Below, in pieces: positions 12,460 through 20,312 of a stretch of 62,958 nt of DNA (position 1 is the stretch's first letter; every line of letters starts with the position of its first letter). Made by a program: the position numbers and the translations under genes. The notes below the pieces were generated by a model. It was given only the letters and a program-made list of their open reading frames with translations, did no database searches and was not told the DNA's origin. The stretch spans positions 1 to 62,958 of the forward strand of contig JAGANI010000054.1 of the NCBI GenBank assembly GCA_017624285.1, read 5' to 3'. This DNA comes from Clostridia bacterium (GTDB taxonomy: Bacteria > Bacillota > Clostridia > Christensenellales > Borkfalkiaceae).

Positions 12460-13292
12460 GAGAAGTAACCTTCGGTCAATATTATCCAGTATCGTCGTTT
12501 GTTCATAAAATGGACGCACGTATCAAGATTTTATTGACAATCGCATATATCGTAGCCGTATTTTTGGTTAAAGAGTTTTACTTTTTGGGCTATGCAATAG
12601 CAACGCTGTTTTTACTTTTAGCGTGCATTTTTGCAAGAGTGCCTATTATTAAAATTTTAAAAAGTATCAAGGCAATACTGTTTTTCGTTATATTCTCTTC
12701 CGTATTGCAAATCTTTTTTAACGAAAGTGGCAATACCATATTAGAATGGGAGTTTATAAAAATAACCGATATCGGTTTATATAAGGCTGGTTTTATAACT
12801 TTGCGTATCGTTTTAATAGTTATGGGTACGTCGCTTTTAACTTTAACTACTACTCCCGTAGAACTTGCCGACGGTATCGAAAGTTTATTATCTCCCTTAA
12901 AACTTATTAAATTCCCCGCGCACGAGTTCGCGCTTATTATGAGTATTGCTTTAAGATACATCCCCACGCTTATGGACGAAACAGACCGTATTATAAAAGC
13001 GCAAAAGGCAAGGGGTGCAGACTTTGAAAGTGGCAATATTTTCAAGCGTGCAAAGGCGCTTATCCCGATACTTATACCCCTGCTTATCGGGTCGTTCCGC
13101 CGTGCGGACGAGCTTGCTGATGCTATGGAAGCACGTTGCTATACAGGCGCTAAGGGCAGGACCAAATATAAAAAACAACGCATAACGTACCGCGACATTT
13201 TAGGTTTATTAGCCGTTGCGTTAGTACTTTTTGGCATATGCGCTACCAACGGTTGGGTAAACCCCAATTGGTTGATAGTGTTGCCGATATAG
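12456..13292 (+). CDS. ecfT: ECF transporter transmembrane subunit T
   Basis: 278 residues with about five or six membrane segments. The cytoplasmic coupling helices show the two conserved Ala-Arg-Gly type motifs of EcfT (KAQKARGADF near residue 185 and ADAMEARCY near residue 220), which contact the two ATPases. It overlaps ecfA2 by four bases, and truA follows after 19 bases, which is the common order in Firmicutes. It forms the membrane scaffold shared by several substrate-binding S subunits. Confidence 0.93.
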   Translation: MREVTFGQYYPVSSFVHKMDARIKILLTIAYIVAVFLVKEFYFLGYAIATLFLLLACIFARVPIIKILKSIKAILFFVIFSSVLQIFFNESGNTILEWEFIKITDIGLYKAGFITLRIVLIVMGTSLLTLTTTPVELADGIESLLSPLKLIKFPAHEFALIMSIALRYIPTLMDETDRIIKAQKARGADFESGNIFKRAKALIPILIPLLIGSFRRADELADAMEARCYTGAKGRTKYKKQRITYRDILGLLAVALVLFGICATNGWVNPNWLIVLPI

Positions 13293-13311
13293 CCGTTAAC
13301 GGGGTGTAAAA

Positions 13312-14046
13312 ATGGTTATAAAATTAACAATTTCCTACGACGGCACTAACTATGCGGGTTGGCAGGTGCAAGATAACGGTTTAACCGTGCAAGAAGTTAT
13401 TGAAACAGCTTTAAATAAGCTTACTGGCGAAGTTATCCGTATCACGGGTAGTGGTAGGACGGATGCTGGGGTACATGCTTTAGGACAGGTGGCTTCGTTT
13501 ACTACTGACGCTAAAATTCCTGCAAACGCTTACGCAAAAGCGTTAAACGGACTACTCCCGAAGGATATAAAAATCGTTTCTTCTTGCGAGGCGCAAGACG
13601 GTTTTAACGCAAGGTTTTCGGCAAAACGAAAAACTTATGGGTATAGGCTTTACGTCAGCGACGTAGAACTCCCCGTTAAAGATAGGTTCGCCGTTAGGGT
13701 GGATGCTATTAACGAAGCTTTAATTAAGCAGGCTTTTAGCGTTTTACGTGGCAAGCACGATTTTAAAGTGTTTTCTGCAACTGGTTCTAGCGTTGTTGAT
13801 ACCGTGCGTACAATTTATAGCATGTCGCTAAAAAAGGTGGACGGTTTTTACGAGGTACGCGTTACTGGTAACGGGTTTTTGTATAAGATGGTAAGGTTTA
13901 TCATGGGCGCGCTTACTGCGGTTTCAGACGGTAAATTACGTGTGGAAGATTTACTTACCGTATTGGCTTCCGGTAAACGTCCAAACGTCATTAAAGCGAT
14001 GCCCGCAAAAGGGTTGACGTTATTATCGGTAGAATATAAAAAGTAA
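13312..14046 (+). CDS. truA: tRNA pseudouridine synthase A
   Basis: 244 residues, normal for TruA, which makes pseudouridine at positions 38-40 of the tRNA anticodon arm. The catalytic Asp is Asp51 in GSGRTDAGVHALGQV. The family N-terminus (YDGTNYAGWQVQ) and the later NGFLYKMVR block are present. It is the last gene of the ecf operon and is followed by a terminator-like hairpin. Confidence 0.96.
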   Translation: MVIKLTISYDGTNYAGWQVQDNGLTVQEVIETALNKLTGEVIRITGSGRTDAGVHALGQVASFTTDAKIPANAYAKALNGLLPKDIKIVSSCEAQDGFNARFSAKRKTYGYRLYVSDVELPVKDRFAVRVDAINEALIKQAFSVLRGKHDFKVFSATGSSVVDTVRTIYSMSLKKVDGFYEVRVTGNGFLYKMVRFIMGALTAVSDGKLRVEDLLTVLASGKRPNVIKAMPAKGLTLLSVEYKK

Positions 14047-14065
14047 TTGTGTATAGATTTTTTTT

Positions 14066-14097
14066 ACCCACAATATATAGGTTGGGGTGGGTTTTTT
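14066..14097 (+). terminator. Terminator after truA
   Basis: Stem ACCCAC/GTGGGT with a 15-base loop, followed by TTTTT. Confidence 0.6.
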
Positions 14098-14151
14098 GTG
14101 CAAAAATAGTGTAAAATTGCTATTTTTTGTTTAAAAACCGTTAAAAAACGC

Positions 14152-14180
14152 TTGACAATAACTGGGTTATAATTTATTAT
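14152..14180 (+). promoter_or_regulatory. rplM-rpsI promoter
   Basis: -35 TTGACA (14152-14157), 17-bp spacer, -10 TATTAT (14175-14180). Confidence 0.75.
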
Positions 14181-14186
14181 AAATAG

Positions 14187-14283
14187 GCGTTTATAAAGGA
14201 AAGTTTGTTGCGGGTAAGGACTAGCCCCCCAAGCCGCATTCGGCTTCTTTAATTATAGAAAGATAAAAAAAGGAGATTTTACT
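14187..14283 (+). promoter_or_regulatory. 5' leader of rplM, possible L13 autoregulatory leader
   Basis: A leader of about 97 bases between the promoter and rplM. It contains the hairpin AAGCCG-cattcggctt type (14231-14246, stem AAGCCG/CGGCTT) preceded by a GGGTAAGGACTAGCCC segment able to fold on itself. Ribosomal-protein L13 leaders are known at this place in low-GC Gram-positives, where L13 represses its own mRNA. I judge it from position and the two stems only. Confidence 0.4.
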
Positions 14284-14718
14284 ATGAAAACCTACATGGC
14301 AACTGCCGAAAGTGTAGAAAGAAAATGGTATTTAGTTGACGCAACCGATATGCCTCTTGGTAGAGTAGCTTCACAGGTAGCGGCAATTTTAAGAGGTAAA
14401 AACAAGCCTACCTTCACCCCGAATGTTGACTGTGGCGATTACGTTATCATCATCAATACGGACAAGGTAGTATTAACCGGCAAAAAGTTAGAAAAGAAGA
14501 TGCACCGTCATCACACTGGTCACGTTGGTGGCTTAAAGGAAGTTTCTTACAAAATCCTTATGCAAACTAAATCTGACGTAGCAGTTTACGATGCAGTTAA
14601 GGGTATGTTACCCAAAACCAAACTCGGCGTTAATATGATGAAGAAGTGCAAAAGCTACAAGTGTGCTGAACATAAGCACGAAGCACAACAACCGATAGTT
14701 TTACAACTTGTTAAATAG
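14284..14718 (+). CDS. rplM: 50S ribosomal protein L13
   Basis: 144 residues, standard length. The N-terminus ([20 protein letters not shown]), [15 protein letters not shown] and [10 protein letters not shown] are characteristic of L13, an early-assembling large-subunit protein. AAAAGGAG lies upstream of the ATG. rpsI follows after 12 bases, the conserved L13-S9 pair. Confidence 0.98.
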   Translation: MKTYMATAESVERKWYLVDATDMPLGRVASQVAAILRGKNKPTFTPNVDCGDYVIIINTDKVVLTGKKLEKKMHRHHTGHVGGLKEVSYKILMQTKSDVAVYDAVKGMLPKTKLGVNMMKKCKSYKCAEHKHEAQQPIVLQLVK

Positions 14719-14730
14719 TGAGGTGTTATA

Positions 14731-15144
14731 ATGGCAAAGACTACTAGCAAAAAGAAAGTTCAATACTGGGGTACCGGTAGAAGAAAAAGCGCTATCGCAA
14801 GGGTAAGACTTATTCCTGGTGGCGACGGTGCTATCATTATCAATAAAAAGAGCATTGACGAATATTTCGATTTAGAAACTTTAAAACTTATCGTTCGTCA
14901 ACCCCTCGTTTTAACCGATACACTTACCAAATACGACGTTTTAGTTAACGTTTGTGGTGGTGGTACAACTGGTCAAGCAGGCGCTATCTGTCACGGTATC
15001 GCTAGAGCTTTAAACGAAGCTGATGAAAATTTAAGAGCGTCTTTAAAAAAGGCAGGTTTCTTAACCAGAGATTCCAGAAAGAAGGAAAGAAAGAAGCCCG
15101 GCTTAAAGAAAGCGCGTAAAGCTCCGCAATTCAGTAAGAGATAA
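14731..15144 (+). CDS. rpsI: 30S ribosomal protein S9
   Basis: 137 residues. [16 protein letters not shown] at the N-terminus and the basic tail ending FSKR are diagnostic; the terminal Lys-Arg reaches the P-site tRNA in the small subunit. It is co-transcribed with rplM and followed by a strong terminator. Confidence 0.98.
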   Translation: MAKTTSKKKVQYWGTGRRKSAIARVRLIPGGDGAIIINKKSIDEYFDLETLKLIVRQPLVLTDTLTKYDVLVNVCGGGTTGQAGAICHGIARALNEADENLRASLKKAGFLTRDSRKKERKKPGLKKARKAPQFSKR

Positions 15145-15205
15145 TTTTATACCGCAATTTGGTATATATCGTTATCTTACGCTGACTGCGTTAATAAACA
15201 AAAAC

Positions 15206-15232
15206 AAGCCCCTGCTAAACAGGGGCTTTTTT
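15206..15232 (+). terminator. rplM-rpsI terminator
   Basis: Stem AAGCCCCTG/CAGGGGCTT with a 5-base loop, followed by a T-run. Confidence 0.92.
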
Positions 15233-15272
15233 ATTGCGGCTACTACGCAATATCTAATTTATTTTTGACGGC

Positions 15273-15664
15273 AAAATACTGCAAATTACTTCGCGTTTTG
15301 CTTAGTTACATACCTTTTAGGTATGCGCCCTCACAATAACACTCGTCCTTTTTGTATTTTGCTCGTCAAAGCGTTACACTAATAAATTATTTATTGCTCC
15401 GTAGCCTTTTTTATTATATATAATTATAAACTACTTCAAATCTAAGCGTCTAACTTTCAGTTACATACCTTCTAGGTATGCTCCATCAAGTTAGTCGTAA
15501 TCTTTATCGTATTTTTCTAGCCAAAGCACTTTTGTTAATCAATACGTTTCGCTCCGTAGCCTTTTTATTATTTATTTACTATAAAATACTGCAAATTACT
15601 TCGTGTTTTGCTTTAGTATACAACCTTTTAGGTATGCGCCCTTACAATAACGCTCGTTTTTTTA
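15273..15664. repeat. Repeat family A: two clear copies and one diverged copy in tandem
   Basis: A copy at 15273-15430 and a copy at 15583-15664 both begin AAAATACTGCAAATTACTTCG, then share GTTTTGCTT and ACC-TTTTAGGT-ATGCGCCCT. A more diverged copy lies between (15431-15582) and keeps TTACATACCTTCTAGGTATGC and, with copy 1, GCTCCGTAGCCTTTTTTATTAT. Each copy contains a small hairpin CATACC/GGTATG. I see no coding potential. Confidence 0.7.
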
Positions 15665-15665
15665 A

Positions 15666-15968
15666 GTCATTCTGAGCAAGGCAACGCCTTGCGTGAGAAT
15701 CTCCTACTATAGGAAAATATACGGGGGATTGTCACGTCGCTATCGCTCCTCACAATGACAGTAAAAAAATGCAGGTCATTATTAGCGTAGCGTAAGAATT
15801 ACCCACCATAGAAAATTATACAGGGGATTGTCACGTCGCTATCGCTCCTCACAATGACAGGATTATTTTTATTGTCATTCTGAGAAAGCCTTTTGGCTTT
15901 CGTGAGAATCCCCTACCTAAGAAAAATATACAGGGCATTATCACGTCGCTATCGCTCCTCATAATGAC
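15666..15968. repeat. Repeat family B: three tandem copies of an 84-95 bp element with terminal inverted repeats
   Basis: Copies at 15666-15759, 15775-15858 and 15874-15968. Each begins with GTCATT and ends with (CC)TCA(C/T)AATGAC, so the ends form an imperfect inverted repeat (GTCATTCTGAG against GTCATTGTGAG). The right arms are nearly identical (CACGTCGCTATCGCTCCTCA); the left arms vary more, with AAGGCAACGCCTT or AAAGCCTTTTGGCTTT inserts. Elements of this general kind (GTCATTCTGAG...GAATC...AATGAC) are widespread short palindromic repeats in Firmicutes genomes and are probably mobilised in trans. Confidence 0.75.
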
Positions 15969-16013
15969 GGTAAAAATGGGGGGATAACGTAACTACGTTC
16001 CCACAATAATAAA

Positions 16014-16038
16014 AAAAGGGGGCTGTTGCCTCCCTTTT
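16014..16038 (-). terminator. Terminator of the GH13 gene
   Basis: Stem AAAGGGAGGC/GCCCCCTTT (one mismatch) with an AACA loop on the minus strand, followed by a T-run. Confidence 0.8.
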
Positions 16039-16090
16039 ATTAGTAAGTAAAAAATTTTATTAAAGCACTAGTATTTACGTTAAACCGTTA

Positions 16091-17791
16091 TTAATCTTTT
16101 ACAGAAATTTGTTTATTAAGTTCATAAACCTCAACTTCGTATGGCAAAAGGTTTCTATTAAATTCTAAAATTGGCAAGTTATCGTCGTAATTAGTTAAAA
16201 GTCGTTTAAATGCATAATTGCTAAATTCATTAGGCATTTTAAAAGACGCTTCTTTATCAGAGTAGTTTGCCACGATAAGTAAGGTTTGGCGCATACATTT
16301 CCTTAAATATGCCACTATTTGCTCGCTATCTTCTAAAATAAACTCTAAACTGCCGTCGACGATAGCAGGGCAATCCTTACGCATAGCGATAAGTTTTTTA
16401 TAATAGTTAAAGATAGAATTTTTACTAGTTAAATCTTTTTCAAGGTTAATATCTTTATAACGCGGGTTTACTTTAAGCCAAGGCTTACCCGTGGTGAAGC
16501 CAGCGTTTTCTCTATCGTTCCATTGGTAAGGCGTGCGCGCGTTATCACGGCTACGCGGAGCTAAAACGTCAATTGCATCTTTGGGGCTAACGCCTTTTTC
16601 CATCATAGCGTGGTAATCCCCAAGCGTGTAGCAACAGTTATAATCTTCAATAGTATCGTATTTTACGTTTACCATACCTATTTCTTCACCCTGATATATA
16701 AAAGGCGTACCGGGCGTGGTGTGTAGTAGCGTTGCTAAAAGTTTTGCAGAGGGTGCGCGCAAAGCGTCGCTATCGTTGCCGTAACATGAAACTTGTCTTG
16801 CAGAATCGTGGTTAGATAGGTATTGCACCGCCCACGCGTTTTTATCAAAAACGGTAGCCCAGTTTTTTTGAACTTCTCTAAAATTTTGTGGTGAAATATG
16901 ATATTTAGAACGGTTACCAAGTTCAAAGTGGTAAACCATATCAATTTCTTCACGCCCAGCGGAAGCATAATCTGGGGCGTTATCGTAAGAAACACCTGCG
17001 CCTTCGCCCACGGTCATAACGTCGCGTTTGCCAAAAACTTCAGTATAAAGTTCGTGCAATATATCGTGGATACCTTCAATATTGGTGCACATAGCACTGT
17101 CGGCAACAAAGCCGTTTCTGTCAAGCGCGTTGGGTTTTCTGGTAGTATCGGGGAAGCCCGGCGTCTTTTTTAATCTTGTAAATACGTCAAGCCTAAAACC
17201 GTCTACGCCAAGGTCTATCCACCAGTTAAGCATATCGTAAATTTCTTTACGAAGTGGCTCGTACTCCCAGTTTAAATCCGGCATTTTAATAGCGTATTGA
17301 TGGAGGTAATATTCCCCAGTGGTTTCGTCAAACTCCCAAGCAGAGCCGTTGCCTTCTCTAAAATAGCTACCCCAGTTGTTAGGTTCTTTACCATTTTTCG
17401 GGGGTTGCCAAATATAATAGTTACGGTAGGGGTTGTCTTTGGATTTACGGGATTCTTTAAACCAAAAACACTCGTCAGAGGAGTGGTTTAACACCATATC
17501 CATAATAACGCGTATACCCATATCGTGCGCGGTATCTAAAAGTGTTTTAAAATCGTCAAGCGTGCCGTAGGCAGGGTCAATATTTTTATAATCAGCCACG
17601 TCGTAACCGTTATCAACTTGGGGCGAAGTATAAATAGGCGTAAACCAAATACAGTTTATGCCCAAATCCTTAAGCACGGGTAGTTTACTTATAACTCCTT
17701 TAAGGTCACCGATACCGTCACCGTTGGTATCGCAAAAACTTTTACAGTAAATTTCGTAAACGATGGCATCTTGCCACCACTTTTTATTCAT
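16091..17791 (-). CDS. GH13 alpha-glucosidase (oligo-1,6-glucosidase type)
   Basis: 566 residues from the ATG at 17791, which has AAGGAG six bases upstream; a GTG two codons earlier is too close to that site. GH13 (alpha/beta)8 enzyme with the four conserved regions: DMVLNHSSDE, GFRLDVF with the nucleophile Asp near residue 199, VGEGAG with the acid/base Glu near 262, and SNHDSAR with the third acid near 327. WWQDAIVYEIYCKSFCDTNGDGIGDL is the classic N-terminus of the oligo-1,6-glucosidase / trehalose-6-P hydrolase group. Val after the nucleophile Asp usually goes with cleavage of alpha-1,6 bonds (isomaltose type) rather than alpha-1,4. No signal peptide, so it acts on imported oligosaccharides. 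It stands alone with its own terminator. Confidence 0.9.
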   Translation of the reverse strand: MNKKWWQDAIVYEIYCKSFCDTNGDGIGDLKGVISKLPVLKDLGINCIWFTPIYTSPQVDNGYDVADYKNIDPAYGTLDDFKTLLDTAHDMGIRVIMDMVLNHSSDECFWFKESRKSKDNPYRNYYIWQPPKNGKEPNNWGSYFREGNGSAWEFDETTGEYYLHQYAIKMPDLNWEYEPLRKEIYDMLNWWIDLGVDGFRLDVFTRLKKTPGFPDTTRKPNALDRNGFVADSAMCTNIEGIHDILHELYTEVFGKRDVMTVGEGAGVSYDNAPDYASAGREEIDMVYHFELGNRSKYHISPQNFREVQKNWATVFDKNAWAVQYLSNHDSARQVSCYGNDSDALRAPSAKLLATLLHTTPGTPFIYQGEEIGMVNVKYDTIEDYNCCYTLGDYHAMMEKGVSPKDAIDVLAPRSRDNARTPYQWNDRENAGFTTGKPWLKVNPRYKDINLEKDLTSKNSIFNYYKKLIAMRKDCPAIVDGSLEFILEDSEQIVAYLRKCMRQTLLIVANYSDKEASFKMPNEFSNYAFKRLLTNYDDNLPILEFNRNLLPYEVEVYELNKQISVKD

Positions 17792-17893
17792 AAACACTCC
17801 TTCAAATGGTTATATTAAAATAATTATAACATATTAATAATTATTTGTGTTAAAAAAGGTAATTAAATCGTTAAAAAAAATTGTTATAATAAA

Positions 17894-17913
17894 AAGCCCC
17901 CGAACGGGGGCTT
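17894..17913 (-). terminator. Terminator of the lipoprotein gene
   Basis: Stem AAGCCCCCG/CGGGGGCTT with a 2-base loop, directly after the stop; a short T-run follows on the minus strand. Confidence 0.88.
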
Positions 17914-17918
17914 AGTTT

Positions 17919-18656
17919 TTAGAAGTTGCTAGAAGTTAATATGTAGGTATCAAGATCTGATGGGAGTGAAACAGTTTCGCTAGTAGGTATATAAGCAACT
18001 TTTAAGTAAATGGTTTCACCTTGCGACGTACCCGACATAACGACCCTTTGCGCTACTATTTTGTTGGTAACTTTATTGATTACGTAAACGGCTTCAACAT
18101 TTAAACCATCTTCAGTCGTAGCAAATTTAAGTTTAATTAAATCGCCATCAGTAGTGTATTGTAAGCCTGCAAAATCAAGTATTTCTTCAATATCAAAGTC
18201 AGCAGCGTCAACGCCTACGATTTCATCGATAGAGTCTTCTATACCAAGGCGCATTTTAACTTTTTGACCACCTGCGTTGGTGTAAAGATAACCGTCGGTA
18301 TAGTAATAACTTGCATCCATACTTATTGAAGTGCCTTCGCGTTGCATTTTAATACCTAGCGTACCACCCATAGTAATGTCTTGCAAAGTGGGTGCGTTCA
18401 TAAGCATTGAACCACTCATTTCCATCGAAGCACCTGCGGAAGACATTTCCATTTCAATAATTATTTTGTTATTACCATCTTCAACGATTTCTTTATCGGC
18501 AAATTCTGTTTTAAGTTGTGCAACTTGTTCTGCACTAGCTTCCGTAAAAGAGCCGTTGAATATCGCTTCTTCATCCTCAGGCTTAGTGCATCCTGTAAAA
18601 GAGAGGATAAATACAAACGATAAGATAATTGCGATAAAAGTAGTAAGTTTTTTCAT
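17919..18656 (-). CDS. Predicted lipoprotein with a LolA/LppX-like fold
   Basis: 245 residues from the ATG at 18656, which has AAAGGAGG upstream; the longer frame to 18695 lacks a ribosome site. The signal peptide (MKKLTTFIAIILSFVFIL) ends in the lipobox FTGC. The mature protein is acidic and beta-rich, with repeated strand pairs such as EMEMSSAGASMEMSGSM and LKFATTEDGLNVEAVYVI. This pattern resembles the half-barrel lipid- or peptide-binding lipoproteins common in Clostridia, but I infer that from composition only. Single gene with its own promoter (-35 TTGATT, 16-bp spacer, -10 TAAAAT on the minus strand near 18685-18711) and terminator. Confidence 0.75.
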   Translation of the reverse strand: MKKLTTFIAIILSFVFILSFTGCTKPEDEEAIFNGSFTEASAEQVAQLKTEFADKEIVEDGNNKIIIEMEMSSAGASMEMSGSMLMNAPTLQDITMGGTLGIKMQREGTSISMDASYYYTDGYLYTNAGGQKVKMRLGIEDSIDEIVGVDAADFDIEEILDFAGLQYTTDGDLIKLKFATTEDGLNVEAVYVINKVTNKIVAQRVVMSGTSQGETIYLKVAYIPTSETVSLPSDLDTYILTSSNF

Positions 18657-18851
18657 AATATAAGCCTCCTTTTTTTGGTAAAGATATTTTATCATATAAA
18701 AATGTAAAAATCAATACCTTTTTAAAAATTATTTTTAGACGAAACAATAAGCTTTTATCTTCACTATTAACAAAGTTTTAATTGTTAAAACATAAAACAG
18801 TTATCTCGTTGCATATTTTTTGTAGAGTAAAATGCATTGTTTTTATCGCTA

Positions 18852-18880
18852 TTGACATTTATTTTATGATATGATAAAAT
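18852..18880 (+). promoter_or_regulatory. Promoter of the second PlsC/zinc-ribbon gene
   Basis: -35 TTGACA (18852-18857), 17-bp spacer, -10 TAAAAT (18875-18880). Confidence 0.65.
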
Positions 18881-18928
18881 TTATTATAGTTAATTTGTAA
18901 AACTTTTTAGGGGGATGTAAATATAGTT

Positions 18929-20209
18929 ATGGCTACAAAAAACTTAACTAATGAAGAAAAGTTGTATTCAAAAAAAATTAAAAAACCACCATATCTAATA
19001 TATAATATTTTAGGTGGCGTGTGGAAGTTATTGTTTAAACGTAAATACGGCTTAACTTATACTTTTAACTACGATTTCCGTAAAGAAAAGGGCGCTTGCA
19101 TATTTATAAGCAACCACTCTAGCCGTATGGATTATATTTTTACGGGCTTACCGTTATTGCCAAATAATTTTAACTTTGTAGCTGGATATAACGAGTTTTA
19201 TCGTTCCCACTTAAAAGGCGTCTTTTCTTTATTGCAAGTTGTGCCTAAAAAGAACTTTACCCCAGATTTTTATGCTATTAAGGAAATTAGCCGAATTATA
19301 AAAGCGGGTGGCAAGGTGGTGTTATTCCCCGAGGGGATGAACTCTATCGCTGGGATGAATCAGCCCGTTGCAATCGGCACGGGTAAACTTATCAAGCATT
19401 TTGGCATACCTGTATACTATTCCGTTATAAAAGGTGGGTATATGACTGCCCCCAAATACAAGCAGGACGAGCATTTAGGCAAGGTTGAAGTTGTTTTTGA
19501 TAGGATGTTTACCCCTGAAGAAATTTCTACCTTATCCGATACTGAAATTGAAGATATTATAAATCAAAAATTGTACCATGACGATATTAAGTGGAATAAA
19601 GAAAGACAAATACATTATTCTAACATGGATACTATTGCCGACGGATTAGAAAATCTACTATATATCTGCCCTAAATGTGGTAAAGAATTCACCTTAAAAG
19701 GTAGTGGCAACGCATTTAACTGCTCAAATTGTGGCTACGGCGTAACGATAGACGATACTTACCAAATGCACGCAACTGCTGGCAACGACCTAATTTTTGA
19801 TACCCAAACGGCTTGGTTTAACTGGCAAAGGGAAGTTGTTAAACAGCAAATCAAAGACGGTTTAGGCAAGTTTACGTGCAAGGTAAAATTAGGCACTTTA
19901 CCAGACTATAAGCCACTAAAAAATTTAGATACCTCTTTAATTACTGGGGAGGGTATCGTTACTATTGATGAAAACGGTTTTACCTTCGACGGTGTAAACG
20001 ACGGTCAACCGTTTAAGTTTAACCTTAGCCCAAAAGAAGTCCCCACTTACGGTATGTGTACGGATATTTCAAGATTTTACACTTTTTATAATGGTAAGTT
20101 TTATGAGTTTTATCCTGAAACCCCGTGTGTTGAGAAGATCTTTTTATTGACGGAAGAAATTCACCGCGCATCGGGTGGAAAGTGGCAAGACTTTAAATTT
20201 GATAAATAA
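18929..20209 (+). CDS. PlsC-type acyltransferase fused to a zinc ribbon, second copy
   Basis: 426 residues. PlsC/LPLAT domain with HX4D motif NHSSRMD (His63, Asp68) and FPEG at 133-136. Then a zinc ribbon (Cys247, Cys250, Cys265, Cys268) and a beta-rich tail of about 155 residues. Same order of parts and similar spacing as the protein at 5448-6656, but clearly diverged, for example GMNS instead of GNRT after FPEG and SSRMD instead of QTALD. The acceptor-binding site may therefore differ. The nearest ribosome site, AGGGGG at 18909-18914, lies 14 bases from the ATG, which is long. Monocistronic, between its own promoter and two terminators. Confidence 0.85.
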   Translation: MATKNLTNEEKLYSKKIKKPPYLIYNILGGVWKLLFKRKYGLTYTFNYDFRKEKGACIFISNHSSRMDYIFTGLPLLPNNFNFVAGYNEFYRSHLKGVFSLLQVVPKKNFTPDFYAIKEISRIIKAGGKVVLFPEGMNSIAGMNQPVAIGTGKLIKHFGIPVYYSVIKGGYMTAPKYKQDEHLGKVEVVFDRMFTPEEISTLSDTEIEDIINQKLYHDDIKWNKERQIHYSNMDTIADGLENLLYICPKCGKEFTLKGSGNAFNCSNCGYGVTIDDTYQMHATAGNDLIFDTQTAWFNWQREVVKQQIKDGLGKFTCKVKLGTLPDYKPLKNLDTSLITGEGIVTIDENGFTFDGVNDGQPFKFNLSPKEVPTYGMCTDISRFYTFYNGKFYEFYPETPCVEKIFLLTEEIHRASGGKWQDFKFDK

Positions 20210-20212
20210 TTT

Positions 20213-20236
20213 AAAGGCGGGGTAGACCCCGCCTTT
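20213..20236 (+). terminator. Hairpin after the second PlsC gene
   Basis: Perfect stem AAAGGCGGGG/CCCCGCCTTT with a 4-base loop; weak T-run. Confidence 0.8.
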
Positions 20237-20251
20237 ACTTATTACGGTACA

Positions 20252-20279
20252 AAAAAAGCGCATACGTATGCGCTTTTTT
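20252..20279. terminator. Bidirectional terminator
   Basis: Perfect 28-bp palindrome, AAAAAAGCGCATAC and its complement, with A and T flanks; serves the converging FAD oxidoreductase gene. Confidence 0.88.
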
Positions 20280-20312
20280 GTTACTTTTTAATAAATTTGA
20301 TACAATATAGTA

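Larger units (their letters stand above)
15233..16090. other. Gene-free interval of about 860 bases
   Basis: Apart from repeat families A and B and the terminator at 16014-16038, nothing is seen. The short open frame at 15478-15675 lies wholly inside the family A repeats and is not a gene. Confidence 0.6.

Noticed and set aside
14152-14173. TATAAT at 14168-14173 as the -10 of rplM
   Set aside because: The spacer to TTGACA would be only 10 bases; TATTAT at 14175-14180 has the correct 17.
15666-15968. Possible CRISPR array
   Set aside because: Three units with variable left arms, terminal inverted repeats and no regular spacers; not a CRISPR pattern.
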